This document shows, piece after piece, positions 40,910 to 51,445 of a stretch of DNA of 64,000 nucleotides (its first letter is position 1; each line of letters begins with the position of its first letter). The position numbers and the translations under genes were made by a program. The stretch spans positions 1-64,000 of the forward strand of contig PBOA01000025.1 of assembly GCA_002723415.1 (NCBI GenBank), given 5' to 3'. The notes beneath the pieces were generated by a model. The model was not told where the DNA came from. It saw only the letters and a list, made by a program, of their open reading frames with translations, and did not search any database. The DNA comes from Chloroflexota bacterium (lineage in GTDB: Bacteria > Chloroflexota > Dehalococcoidia > Lucifugimonadales > GCA-002723415).

Positions 40910-41644
40910 TTGATTATGGATAACCAAAAAAACAAAAGAGAGTTCATTCAAAATATTAGAAAAATATTATCTGAAACTAGAAAACCACATGAATCTGTTT
41001 CAGAACAATATAAATCAATAGTAAATAAAAATCCCATTGAAGAAAGAGTTCAAGAATTAAAAAATTTCTTAAATAAAAATATTCAATCATTAGAAACAGA
41101 ATTATTAAATAATGCCAAATCATCTGGCTGGCAAACAAAGAAATTATCAAATATTACTGAATGCTCTAATTATATTAATAATATAATAATTAATGAAAAA
41201 GCAAAATCTGTAGTTACATCAAATCACAAATTTATACTTGATTTACATTTAAATGATGAAAATGTAAATATTAATGCTATAGATAAAAAAACTAATTCTA
41301 AGGATAAAAATAATCTACGTAATTTGATCATAAATGCAGATATTGGTATATCCAATGTTGATTATGCGATTGCTGATACAGGAACGTGTGTTTTAATATC
41401 TAAGAGAGAATTGAGTAGACTAGTATCCTTACTTCCCCCTATATATATTGCTATAGTAAATAAAAAGCAAATACTAGCAAATTTAGAGAACCTATTTACA
41501 CTCCAAAAACACAAATATCTCCAAGAAGATCTTACTAGCTCTATCAGCTTAATTAGTGGTCCTAGTCGATCAGCAGATATTCAATCTGAACTAATAACAG
41601 GCGTACATGGTCCAGGTAAAGTTCACATGATATTAATTGATTAA
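40910..41644 (+). CDS. lutC: LutC/LUD-domain protein
   Basis: ADIGISNVDYAIADTGTCVLIS; SGPSRSADIQSELITGVHGPGKVHMILID. Confidence 0.88.
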   Translation: MIMDNQKNKREFIQNIRKILSETRKPHESVSEQYKSIVNKNPIEERVQELKNFLNKNIQSLETELLNNAKSSGWQTKKLSNITECSNYINNIIINEKAKSVVTSNHKFILDLHLNDENVNINAIDKKTNSKDKNNLRNLIINADIGISNVDYAIADTGTCVLISKRELSRLVSLLPPIYIAIVNKKQILANLENLFTLQKHKYLQEDLTSSISLISGPSRSADIQSELITGVHGPGKVHMILID

Positions 41645-42789
41645 TTAATATCTAATTTTGAACCAACTTCTAAAAAACGCATTACTTGCTCAGTGGACTC
41701 AATTATTAATCTACTTACAGAAGCAGTTAGTTCATCTAAATTCATTGCTCCTTGAGATATTGAAGTGACGGCATCTATTCCAAATTTATTAACATCTTGA
41801 AAATTTTTGCCAAGGGATCCAGATATAGCAATAACTGGAATATCAAAAGCTTTCGCTCTCAATGCAACTCCATAAGGAGCTTTATTATATACAGTTTGAA
41901 AATCCATCTGTCCTTCACCAGTAATTACTAAATCAATATCACTCAAATAAGTATCAAAATTTATTTTATCTAAAACAATATCCACTCCTGGTTTTAATTC
42001 CGCATTCAGAAACATCATTAAACCTGCACCCAAACCCCCAGCTGCTCCTGCCCCAGGAATATTTGAAACATCTAAGTCCAGATTTTTTTTAGCTACATTT
42101 GCAAAGTTAAGCATTGCTTCTTCCAATATTGGAATCATATCTTTGCTAGCTCCTTTTTGAGGCCCATATATAGTAGATGCTCCTAATTTTCCTAATAAAG
42201 GATTTGTCACATCACTTGCTACTAAAAATTTAGATTCTTTTATCCTTTTATCTAAATTATTTAGATTAATCTTCACTAAATTAGAAAGACCTTGAGCTCC
42301 ATAAGAAATTTGTTCTCCTTTAACATCTAAAAATAATGCCCCTAATGCTTGTGCCATTCCAACACCACCATCATTTGTAGCACTACCTCCAATTCCAATA
42401 ATAAAATCTCTGTAACCTTGATCCAATGCATCTTTAATAGTTTCTCCTAAGCCATAAGTTGTTGTATACATAGGATTTCTTTTACTAGGTTCAATTAATG
42501 CAAGCCCACTCATTTTAGCCATTTCTATAACTGCTGTATGATTATCTCCCATTCCACCCCAATTTGAATCTATTAATACACCTAAAGGGTTTGATACTCT
42601 ACAATTTTTAATCTCGCCACCTGACACATCTACTAAAGTTTCTAATGTACCATCACCTCCGTCAGCTACAGGCAAGATAATAGTTTTTGCTTCAGGTAAA
42701 ACATTTTTTACCCCTATATTAATAGCTTTGGCAGTATTTAATGCTGAAATACTACCCTTAAATGATTGTGGAGAAATTAAAATATTCAT
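41641..42789 (-). CDS. Glycerate kinase (GlxK family)
   Basis: ISPQSFKGSISALNTAKAI; VADGGDGTLETLV; GIGGSATNDGGVGMAQALG. Confidence 0.93.
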   Translation of the reverse strand: MNILISPQSFKGSISALNTAKAINIGVKNVLPEAKTIILPVADGGDGTLETLVDVSGGEIKNCRVSNPLGVLIDSNWGGMGDNHTAVIEMAKMSGLALIEPSKRNPMYTTTYGLGETIKDALDQGYRDFIIGIGGSATNDGGVGMAQALGALFLDVKGEQISYGAQGLSNLVKINLNNLDKRIKESKFLVASDVTNPLLGKLGASTIYGPQKGASKDMIPILEEAMLNFANVAKKNLDLDVSNIPGAGAAGGLGAGLMMFLNAELKPGVDIVLDKINFDTYLSDIDLVITGEGQMDFQTVYNKAPYGVALRAKAFDIPVIAISGSLGKNFQDVNKFGIDAVTSISQGAMNLDELTASVSRLIIESTEQVMRFLEVGSKLDIN

Positions 42790-42852
42790 ATATTAATTAT
42801 ATAACAATTAACTAAAATAGTTTTCAAATAATATATTATATATAAAATTACG

Positions 42853-42881
42853 TTGACAATATTTATCTCTACTCTTATTCT
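42853..42881 (+). promoter_or_regulatory. Candidate sigma70-type promoter, TTGACA-N17-TATTCT
   Basis: -35 TTGACA at 42853-42858, 17-nt spacer, -10 TATTCT at 42876-42881; ATG 7 nt later at 42889. Confidence 0.5.
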
Positions 42882-42888
42882 CTATAAT

Positions 42889-43203
42889 ATGGAAAATGAT
42901 AAAACTAATAAAACCAGACAAATTTATGCAATAGTTAGTGAAGATATATATCTCGCATCTAAAGCTAAAGCTACAGAACTAAGATTACCTCTAAGGAAGT
43001 TTATTGAATTAGCACTTGAGAAAGCTTTAAATATTAATTCTAATGAAAATTTTAATCAAGAATCAGACTTTAGAAAAACAAACAAGAAATCTATATGGCA
43101 AGATGAATATCTTAAAATGCAATTACAACAACCTATAGGTTCTCCAATTGAATTAACCGAAGAAGAAGCAAACAAAATTCTTTTTAATAATGATTCAGAA
43201 TAA
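42889..43203 (+). CDS. VapB/RHH-like antitoxin candidate
   Basis: MENDKTNKTRQIYAIVSEDIYLASKAKATELRLPLRKFIELALEKAL; RHH-like N-terminus directly upstream of a PIN-like gene. Confidence 0.6.
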   Translation: MENDKTNKTRQIYAIVSEDIYLASKAKATELRLPLRKFIELALEKALNINSNENFNQESDFRKTNKKSIWQDEYLKMQLQQPIGSPIELTEEEANKILFNNDSE

Positions 43204-43212
43204 ATAAAACCC

Positions 43213-43608
43213 ATGTCCAAAATTTTATTAGACAAAACTATATTTATTGATTTTTTTAACGAAGATATATCAGCTCGAAATATTATGAAAAAAATCATAG
43301 AAAAAGAGATTTCAGGTTCTGTTTCACCAATCACTCTATATGACATATGGAAAATGGAACAATTTAATAGAAAGTATGAAATAAGTATTACAGCTATATT
43401 AAAATTTATTGATATAGCTACTCTATCAATTTCTGCTGCTAAAACTGCTGGAAATCTAACATCTAAATTAAACCTAGATATTAATCATGAAAATGACATT
43501 TACTTATCCTCTTTAATAGTTGCTACTGCTCAAGAGAGAAAAGAATTAATATGTACTAGAAATATTGAATTATATAATAAATTTGATATTGAAATTTACA
43601 AATATTAA
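43213..43608 (+). CDS. PIN-domain (VapC-like) toxin candidate
   Basis: ILLDKTIFIDFFNED ... VSPITLYDIWKMEQ ... HENDIYLSSLIVATAQERKELICTRNIELYNKFDIEIYKY. Confidence 0.7.
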   Translation: MSKILLDKTIFIDFFNEDISARNIMKKIIEKEISGSVSPITLYDIWKMEQFNRKYEISITAILKFIDIATLSISAAKTAGNLTSKLNLDINHENDIYLSSLIVATAQERKELICTRNIELYNKFDIEIYKY

Positions 43609-45458
43609 ATATTTGATTTAATATTTTCTGCTAAATTTTTAGTAACTCCTTTAATTAAAGTCATAGAACTTATATCAGCTTTCCTAATACCATCTATAGA
43701 ACCAAATTCTTTTAATAACCTTTTCCTAATTACTGGTCCAATCCCTGGCACGGCATCTAAAACAGATATATTACTTTTACCAGATCTTAAATTCCTATGA
43801 AATGTTATTGCAAATCGATGTGCTTCATCTCTTATATTTTGTATTAAATGTAAAGCAGGTGATCGAGAATTTAATACAATAGGTTCTAACATTTCTGGTA
43901 TAAATATCTCTTCATTTTCTTTAGCTATACTTGCCAAAGCAATAGAATTAATGCCTAATTCTAAAAACACACTTAAAGCAACTCCTAAATGTCCCTTACC
44001 TCCATCTATCAAAACTAAATCAGGAACTAGGTTCCATTTAGATAATGGATTATTATTAACTTCACTAACTTCATCATCATTTTTTAACCTAATAAACCTT
44101 CTTAGTAGCATTTCTCTCATCATAGCATAATCATCTATTCCCATAATATTTTTTATTTTGAACTTTCTATAATCAGATTTTTTTGGCAAGCCTTCTTCAA
44201 ACACTACCATGCTACCAACTGGGTTAGTACCAGAAACATTTGAAATGTCATAGCATTCTATCCGAGTAGGATCTTTTACTAAACTGAGTTCTTCTTTTAA
44301 TTGAATAAAAGCTAAATTAATTTGTGAATTTTTATAATTTTTTTGATTTTTATATTTAGATAATCCATATGAAGCATTTTCATAAACCATATTCAATAAT
44401 TTTCTTTTTGTTCCTCTTTTAGGTACAATTATTTTTACTTTTGATTTACGTTTATCACTGAGCCAAACTTCTAATAAATTGCTATCTTGAAGAGGGTATT
44501 GGATTATAACTTCAGGAGGTATATAAGAATTTTTATCATAAAATTGTTTTATAAAAGCATTTAATATATCTTCGTCTAATTCATGTTTGATGTCACTCAT
44601 CATAAAATTATCTTTACCTACTAATTTTCCTGAACGAACAAAAAACACCTCTATCCAAGAATTATTTAAAGATTTATCTGATGATATTGCAATAATATCT
44701 GCATCATGATTCTCAACAAATAAAACTCGTTGCTTTTGATTTATATTTTGTATAGATTTCAATTGATCTCTCAATATAGCTGCTTTTTCAAAATTCAAAT
44801 CATCTGATGCTTTTAACATACGATTATGGATATCTTTAATTAAGTTATCAGTTTTACCTTCTAGAAATAGTACTACTTGACTTATGATTTCTAAATATTC
44901 ATCTTCAGAAATTGCACCTATACATGGACCCAAACATCTATTAATATGAAAATCCAAACACGGAGTTTTATCAGTACCAGTTATGGTTTTACTACAAGAT
45001 CTATATGGAAAAAGTTTCTTTAATAAATTTAAAGTACTTCTTACACTTTTAGCACTTGCATATGGGCCAAAATACCTACTACCATCTTGTTTGATTTCTC
45101 TAGTTATATATATTTTTGGAAATTTCTCAGACATATCCACTTTAATAAATGGATAAGTCTTATCATCTTTTAATCTTATATTAAATTTAGGCTTATGTTG
45201 CTTAATAAGATTATTTTCTAATATTAATGCCTCTTGTTCAGAATTAGTAATAATCACTTCAAAATCAAAAATATTATTTACTAAATTACTCGTCTTAATA
45301 TCAAATTTATTTGGATTAGTAAAATATGAATTTACTCTATTTTTTAAATTCTTAGCTTTACCCACATAAATAATTATTTTTGATGAATTGCGCATTAAGT
45401 ATACACCTGGTTTATCAGGAAGATTATTAATACGCTCTAAAAATTTTTCTTTTATCAT
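43605..45458 (-). CDS. uvrC: Excinuclease ABC subunit C
   Basis: LPDKPGVYLMRNSSKIIIYVGKAKNLKNRVNSYF; ECYDISNVSGTNPVGSMVVF; HhH C-terminus. Confidence 0.97.
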   Translation of the reverse strand: MIKEKFLERINNLPDKPGVYLMRNSSKIIIYVGKAKNLKNRVNSYFTNPNKFDIKTSNLVNNIFDFEVIITNSEQEALILENNLIKQHKPKFNIRLKDDKTYPFIKVDMSEKFPKIYITREIKQDGSRYFGPYASAKSVRSTLNLLKKLFPYRSCSKTITGTDKTPCLDFHINRCLGPCIGAISEDEYLEIISQVVLFLEGKTDNLIKDIHNRMLKASDDLNFEKAAILRDQLKSIQNINQKQRVLFVENHDADIIAISSDKSLNNSWIEVFFVRSGKLVGKDNFMMSDIKHELDEDILNAFIKQFYDKNSYIPPEVIIQYPLQDSNLLEVWLSDKRKSKVKIIVPKRGTKRKLLNMVYENASYGLSKYKNQKNYKNSQINLAFIQLKEELSLVKDPTRIECYDISNVSGTNPVGSMVVFEEGLPKKSDYRKFKIKNIMGIDDYAMMREMLLRRFIRLKNDDEVSEVNNNPLSKWNLVPDLVLIDGGKGHLGVALSVFLELGINSIALASIAKENEEIFIPEMLEPIVLNSRSPALHLIQNIRDEAHRFAITFHRNLRSGKSNISVLDAVPGIGPVIRKRLLKEFGSIDGIRKADISSMTLIKGVTKNLAENIKSNI

Positions 45459-45524
45459 AAGAATTTAGATTTAATTAATCTGAACAGTAAAAATTTTTAA
45501 ATATAAAAATATTGTCTAATAAAA

Positions 45525-45818
45525 CTATGGAATAGCGACAGTTAGGATCCCTAATAAAACAGCAATCAAACCTGTAAAAAGCGTAACTCGTCTTAATTCA
45601 AAAAACAAATTATTGTCGAAAACAGCCACAGATTCCTTTTTATTTATGGGTTTAGGAGCAGGGGAACTAAATTCAGAGTTTTCTTTAACCATTTGATCAG
45701 GTTCATTTAAATTATTAGCTTTTTCTAAATCAAATGTTTTGACATTAGGCTTTGAAATTTTTTTTCTTTTCCTAATATTGCTTTGTCTTATAGCAGCTTT
45801 ACGAGATTTACTTGGCAT
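45525..45818 (-). CDS. Hypothetical basic single-TM protein
   Basis: Basic N-terminus MPSKSRKAAIRQSNIRKRKK; C-terminal TM. Confidence 0.55.
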   Translation of the reverse strand: MPSKSRKAAIRQSNIRKRKKISKPNVKTFDLEKANNLNEPDQMVKENSEFSSPAPKPINKKESVAVFDNNLFFELRRVTLFTGLIAVLLGILTVAIP

Positions 45819-45879
45819 TTAGTACTCCTATCAATAATATATTAAGCTTACATTATATTATATATATAGTCCATAATAT

Positions 45880-46779
45880 TCATATAGACCTAGGGTGTGC
45901 TTTATGAAATTGATCACGCAAATGTTCATCAGTTAAATGAGTGTAAATCTGAGTAGTTGTTATACTTGAATGTCCCAAAAGCACCTGAACATGTCGTAAA
46001 GATGCCCCGCCATGTAATAATTGTGTAGCAAAGCTATGTCTAAAAACATGAGGATGTATTTTATTATAATTTAAATTTAACTTTTTTGCATAATTTTTTA
46101 AAATAAACCAAAACCCTTGCCTTGTTAATTTTCTACCTAAACGATTCAAAAAAAGAGCTTTTTCATTTCGTAAATTAGTAAATTCAGGTCTATATTTATT
46201 GATATAATTTTTTAAAGCAATATTAGAGTTTTCATGAATAGGTAAAATACGTTCTTTTAATCCTTTTCCCATACATCTTATACGTTGATTATTAAGATCA
46301 ACATCACTAATCTTTAAATTTACTAATTCACTAACTCTTATGCCTGTAGCAAACAATAATTCTAACATAGCAAAATCTCTATAACCTTCTTTTGTTTTAT
46401 TAGTTAATACAAAATCAAACAAAGTATTTATTTCATCTAAAGTCATTACTTCAGGTAACTTAGATGTGTTACGAGGTGACTTAATTTCTTCTGTAGGATC
46501 ATTGGTAATTATATTATCTTCCAATAAAAAACTAAAAAATGTTTTCAAAGATGCCAATCGTCTAGCTCTTGTTGAATCAGAAAGACCTATACTCATAAGT
46601 TGAAATAAATATCTTGTTATAAATTCGTGATTAACATCAGACCATTTAATTTCAAAAGGGGTTTTACCTAAAAATAAAATAAAACAATTTATATCATGAT
46701 TATATGCTGAAATAGTATTAGATGATAACCCACGCTCAACTCTTAAATGTTCTATAAATGCAACTAATTGACTGTTCAA
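45880..46779 (-). CDS. Tyrosine recombinase XerC/XerD family
   Basis: LLFATGIRVSELVNL; HPHVFRHSFATQLLHGGASLRHVQVLLGHSSITTTQIYTH. Confidence 0.95.
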   Translation of the reverse strand: MNSQLVAFIEHLRVERGLSSNTISAYNHDINCFILFLGKTPFEIKWSDVNHEFITRYLFQLMSIGLSDSTRARRLASLKTFFSFLLEDNIITNDPTEEIKSPRNTSKLPEVMTLDEINTLFDFVLTNKTKEGYRDFAMLELLFATGIRVSELVNLKISDVDLNNQRIRCMGKGLKERILPIHENSNIALKNYINKYRPEFTNLRNEKALFLNRLGRKLTRQGFWFILKNYAKKLNLNYNKIHPHVFRHSFATQLLHGGASLRHVQVLLGHSSITTTQIYTHLTDEHLRDQFHKAHPRSI

Positions 46780-46983
46780 TTTATAACCTTAAACCATATA
46801 TATTAATAAAATAAATATCATATATCTCTAAATATTTAAACATATATTATAATTATTATATAAATATTTTATTGTCCTTATCTAACAAATTTTATAAAAT
46901 AAATACTAAATACTATTGAAAAATTACTCAATATAAAAGTAAATTATATCTATAGAAATTACTTATATAAGTTGTAAAAATAT

Positions 46984-47853
46984 ATGATACCTATTGACAT
47001 AGATCCCAATCTTGCAGTTTGGGGAACATTAATTATAAGTTGGCACGGTTTTTTTAGCTTACTTGCAGTTATAACTGCATTAATACTTGTCGCAAGATGG
47101 GCGCCAACAAAAAACATTGATCCTGATGATATTTATTCTATAGCTGCATGGGGAATATTAGGTGGAATAATAGGAGCAAGAATTGTACATGTTATTGATA
47201 ACTGGTCATATTACACCAATGATCCATATCAAGTAATTGCCATATGGAAAGGTGGTATAGGTATTTGGGGGGCTATTCTAGGAGGATTTATTGGTGCAGC
47301 TATATATACAAAGATCAAAAATAAACCTGTTGGCATAATTGCAGATCTCACAGCTCCAGCATTACTGTTAGCTCAAACGATAGGTAGGCTAGGTGATATA
47401 GTAAATGGAGAACATTGTGCAAAAGCTACTGAGTTATTCTTCGGTTTTATATGGACATCTCCAGATAGTAATGCTGCTTTTTGCTCTAACCCTACAGGTA
47501 TTTCTGTCCATCCTGTAATAGGGTATGAAATTTTATGGAATTTATCAGTTTTATTCATAATTTGGCAGTTAAAAAATAAAATTAGTCCTCCCGGAATGTT
47601 GTTTACAATTTACTTATTTCTATATGCAATTGGTAGATTTATAATAACATTCTTTAGAGATGACAAAGTTTGGGCATTAGGATTACAAGAAGCACATTTT
47701 ATTTCATTATTAGTATTATTAATTACATCAATAATACTAATAATGAAATTCAAATTTATACCCATTAAAGAAAGAAATAATATGTATACTCAAGAGCAAA
47801 ATAATATCAAAAAACTATCGGGCACACGAGCTGAAAGAAGAAGAAAAAAATAA
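46984..47853 (+). CDS. lgt: Prolipoprotein diacylglyceryl transferase
   Basis: GGIIGARIVHVI; WKGGIGIWGAILGGFIG; AQTIGRLGDIVNGEHCA. Confidence 0.95.
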   Translation: MIPIDIDPNLAVWGTLIISWHGFFSLLAVITALILVARWAPTKNIDPDDIYSIAAWGILGGIIGARIVHVIDNWSYYTNDPYQVIAIWKGGIGIWGAILGGFIGAAIYTKIKNKPVGIIADLTAPALLLAQTIGRLGDIVNGEHCAKATELFFGFIWTSPDSNAAFCSNPTGISVHPVIGYEILWNLSVLFIIWQLKNKISPPGMLFTIYLFLYAIGRFIITFFRDDKVWALGLQEAHFISLLVLLITSIILIMKFKFIPIKERNNMYTQEQNNIKKLSGTRAERRRKK

Positions 47854-47876
47854 TTATACTTTAATCTCTATAAATT

Positions 47877-49115
47877 CTATTCAAACTTCTTAAATATTAA
47901 AGATGTATTATGTCCACCAAAACCAAATGAATTACTCATAGCATAATTTATATCTAAATTTTTAAAACCACTAGGAGTATAATCTAAATCACATTCTGGA
48001 TCTGAATTTTCTAAATTTGCTGTAGGATGAATCATAGAATTTTTTATTGACAAACTAGTAACAGCAGCTTCAATAGCTCCACTAGCTCCAAGCAAGTGAC
48101 CGACCATAGATTTAGTAGAATTAATTGAAATATTGTATGCTTGGTCACCAAATACGGATTTCATCGCCATAGTTTCAAATTTATCATTTAGTGGTGTTGA
48201 AGTTCCATGTGCATTAATATAATTAATCTCGTCTTTTGAAATTGAAGCACCATTAATTGCTTTATTCATTGCCCTAGCTCCACCTTCACCACCAGGTGCA
48301 GGCTGAGTAATATGATGAGCGTCAGCTGAGGCTCCATAACCAACTATCTCTGCTATTGGTTTTACACCACGATTAATAGCATTTTCCAATTTTTCTAAAA
48401 CTAAAATAGCCGAACCTTCCCCTAAAACAAAGCCGTCACGATTCAAATCAAACGGCCTAGAAGCTGATTCAGGTTTATCATTAGATTTGGATAAAGCTTT
48501 ACAAGCACTAAATCCAGCTACTCCAATAGGACAAATTGCAGCTTCTGAACCTCCAGCAAAAACAACATCAACATCATCTCTCTTAATAGCTTCATAGGCT
48601 AATCCTATAGTATCTCCAGAGCTAGCACATGCTGAAACAACACTGTAATTAGGTCCTTTAGCTCCAATCATCATAGAAATCTGACCTGAAGCCATATCTG
48701 GCAGCATCATAGGAACTAAAAATGGACTAATCCTAGAAGGACCTTTCTCAAACAAAACCTGATTTTGTTCTGATAATGTAATTATCCCCCCAATACCACT
48801 AGCAATCATAACTGATATTCTATTTTGGTTATTAGGATTTATTTTGATTCCTGAATTTTCAATGGCTTCTAATGTAGCTACACCAGCAAGTTGAACAAAT
48901 CTATCCATTCTTCTAGCTTCTTTTTTACCAAAACATTCTATGGGATCAAAATTTTTAACTTCTGCTGCAATTGTAGTTTCAAAATTACGCGTATCAAAAG
49001 TAGTAATCTGTGAAATTCCAGATTTACCTTTTATTAAATTACTCCATGTAATTTCTGACGTAAGACCAATTGGACTAATAATACCCACTGAGGTAACTAC
49101 TACTCTATTAATCAT
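47877..49115 (-). CDS. fabF: Beta-ketoacyl-ACP synthase II
   Basis: VVSACASSGDTIGLAYEAI; NAHGTSTPLNDKFE; NSFGFGGHN. Confidence 0.95.
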   Translation of the reverse strand: MINRVVVTSVGIISPIGLTSEITWSNLIKGKSGISQITTFDTRNFETTIAAEVKNFDPIECFGKKEARRMDRFVQLAGVATLEAIENSGIKINPNNQNRISVMIASGIGGIITLSEQNQVLFEKGPSRISPFLVPMMLPDMASGQISMMIGAKGPNYSVVSACASSGDTIGLAYEAIKRDDVDVVFAGGSEAAICPIGVAGFSACKALSKSNDKPESASRPFDLNRDGFVLGEGSAILVLEKLENAINRGVKPIAEIVGYGASADAHHITQPAPGGEGGARAMNKAINGASISKDEINYINAHGTSTPLNDKFETMAMKSVFGDQAYNISINSTKSMVGHLLGASGAIEAAVTSLSIKNSMIHPTANLENSDPECDLDYTPSGFKNLDINYAMSNSFGFGGHNTSLIFKKFE

Positions 49116-49214
49116 GTATGATTCTCCAATATTTTGTTTATAATTATATATATTCTAACCAATTTAAAATAATATAGTATCATAAATAAACATTGATATT
49201 TAAAGGTAAATAAC

Positions 49215-50507
49215 TTGACAAATAAAACATCTTATACATTCGTAATAGAAACTCAAGGTTGTAAATTAAACCAATCAGATTCTTTAAATATAACTAATAC
49301 TTTATTAGAATCGGGGTATTTAATGTCTGATACAAATAAATATGCTGACATATTTATATTAAATAGTTGTACTGTAACTCATATAGCCGATAGAAAAGCT
49401 AGAAATAAAATCAGGAATTTCAAAAAACATAACCCAGAATCAACTATTGTAGCCACAGGGTGCTATGCAGAACGTTCACCAGATTTTCTTAAATCAATGG
49501 AAGAGGTAGACTTAGTAATATCAAATAAAGATAAAGAACAAATTACTACTGAAATCTCTAAAATATTAAATATTGATCAAGAATTCATCCAACCTTTTCC
49601 TAGTAATTTAATTAAAAACCCAAAATTAAAGACACGAGCAATGGTAAAAATACAAGAAGGTTGTGATCAAATATGTTCATATTGTATTGTACCTATAGTT
49701 AGAGGCAGAGAAAAGAGTATCCCCTTAAAAGATATTGTTAATCGTATCAATAAACTCTCCTCAATGGGATATAAAGAAATTGTATTAACTGGAACACAAT
49801 TGGGTTCATACGGTTTTGAATTTAAAAATATTAAAATAATAAACCTGTTAAAAACTATTATTAGTGATACAGATATTCAAAGGTTACGTATTTCTTCACT
49901 TCAACCCCAAGATTTAAGCTCAGGTTTATTAGAACTTTGGGAAAACCCTAGATTATGCCCACATATACATATACCTCTACAAAGTGGAAATAATAATTTA
50001 TTAAAGCAAATGCGTAGAAGATACACAGTAGAAATTTTTAATCAAACAATATACCTGGTAAGAAGTAAAATACATAATGTTTCAATTACTACAGATGTAA
50101 TTGCTGGATTTCCTGGTGAAGATGACAAATCTTTTCAAGACACCTATGATCTTTGCAAAAAAATTAAATTTTCAAATATGCATATTTTTCCTTATTCTAA
50201 AAGGCCAAAAACAAGTGCAGCATATTTTAATAATGATACCCCCTCAGATATAAAATCAAATAGAGTAAAAGCTTTAATTGATCTCAATAATAATAATAAA
50301 AGATTATTTGAACAAAGTTTTGATAACTCAGTTAGAAAAGTATTATGGGAAGAATCATATATAGAGAATAATAAAAAATACTGGACAGGTTTGACTGACA
50401 ATTATCTAAAAGTTAAAACAGTAGAAAATAATAATATTCGAAATAAAATTACAAAAGTGAAATTAAATTATATAGATAATGAATTACAAGGTAAGATTAT
50501 ATCTTAA
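49215..50507 (+). CDS. mtaB: tRNA methylthiotransferase (MtaB-like radical SAM)
   Basis: IETQGCKLNQSDS; VKIQEGCDQICSYCIVPIVRGREKS. Confidence 0.88.
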   Translation: MTNKTSYTFVIETQGCKLNQSDSLNITNTLLESGYLMSDTNKYADIFILNSCTVTHIADRKARNKIRNFKKHNPESTIVATGCYAERSPDFLKSMEEVDLVISNKDKEQITTEISKILNIDQEFIQPFPSNLIKNPKLKTRAMVKIQEGCDQICSYCIVPIVRGREKSIPLKDIVNRINKLSSMGYKEIVLTGTQLGSYGFEFKNIKIINLLKTIISDTDIQRLRISSLQPQDLSSGLLELWENPRLCPHIHIPLQSGNNNLLKQMRRRYTVEIFNQTIYLVRSKIHNVSITTDVIAGFPGEDDKSFQDTYDLCKKIKFSNMHIFPYSKRPKTSAAYFNNDTPSDIKSNRVKALIDLNNNNKRLFEQSFDNSVRKVLWEESYIENNKKYWTGLTDNYLKVKTVENNNIRNKITKVKLNYIDNELQGKIIS

Positions 50508-51352
50508 GATAATTCAATTGGTTCAAATCTCATAGTTCCATTTTGACCACTTATATATCCTGATTTATATTCTAAACTATGGCCAAAAATCAGTAACCAT
50601 CCATTACCAAGCGATGTTTCTAATATTTTCAATTTTTGCTCTAGGGTATCATTTGGTTTCTCATCCTTAGCTGATATATATGAAGGATCTAAATGATAAG
50701 GAGTTGGAATTAAATCCCCAACATAAGCAATTTTTTCACTTCCTTTTTGAATTAAAACAATCTGATGACCTGCTGCAGGACCGTCATTAACTTCAACTGA
50801 CACACCAGGTATTATCATTGAATTACCATCAATAATCTGAAGTTGGTCTTTTTCATAGAGAGGCATAAAGTCATCTTGAAAATAATTCCCCTCAAACCTC
50901 TGTCCAGGGTTATTAGCTTTATCCCAAGCTGATTTTTGTACAATATATTTAGCTTTAGGAAATGATGGCACGGCAACTCCTGTACGATCTAATTTAGTTG
51001 CACCGCCAGCATGATCAAATTGCAAAGAAGTTAAAATTATTATATCTATATCTCTGGCTGTTAGACCAAGCGACCTAATACCTCTTAATAATTTGTTCCC
51101 ATTTAATCCATATTGTTCTTTTAAAAGATCTGTACGTTTAGAGCCTGCACCTGTATCAATTAAAATATTACTTTGTGGTGTTTTGATGACTAATGAATTC
51201 AATGCTAATTTAACACGATTCCTGCGATCAGGCTTTATAAATTTCTCCCATTTAATTTTAGGTATCTGGCCAAAAACTTCTCCTCCATCAACGTGAAAAA
51301 CACCATCTGAAATGATATTTATAGTTGACGTACCAAGATTCATTTTTACCAC
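50504..51352 (-). CDS. Metallo-beta-lactamase fold hydrolase
   Basis: NILIDTGAGSKR; LTSLQFDHAGGATK. Confidence 0.9.
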   Translation of the reverse strand: MVKMNLGTSTINIISDGVFHVDGGEVFGQIPKIKWEKFIKPDRRNRVKLALNSLVIKTPQSNILIDTGAGSKRTDLLKEQYGLNGNKLLRGIRSLGLTARDIDIIILTSLQFDHAGGATKLDRTGVAVPSFPKAKYIVQKSAWDKANNPGQRFEGNYFQDDFMPLYEKDQLQIIDGNSMIIPGVSVEVNDGPAAGHQIVLIQKGSEKIAYVGDLIPTPYHLDPSYISAKDEKPNDTLEQKLKILETSLGNGWLLIFGHSLEYKSGYISGQNGTMRFEPIELS

Positions 51353-51445
51353 CTTTGTATTAAAAAATATTAGTCACAAAAAAAAAATTATTAATAAAAT
51401 ACTAATTTTTTCAAGATAATAAAAATAAAAATTTTTGTCAAGTAA

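Noticed and set aside
42853-42888. N-terminal extension MTIFISTLILYN of the antitoxin
   Set aside because: The TTG start overlaps a promoter-like -35 element; the downstream ATG is more plausible.
45880-46779. Tyrosine recombinase as the integrase of the accessory island
   Set aside because: The sequence looks like a housekeeping XerC/D and lies >33 kb from the island among core genes.
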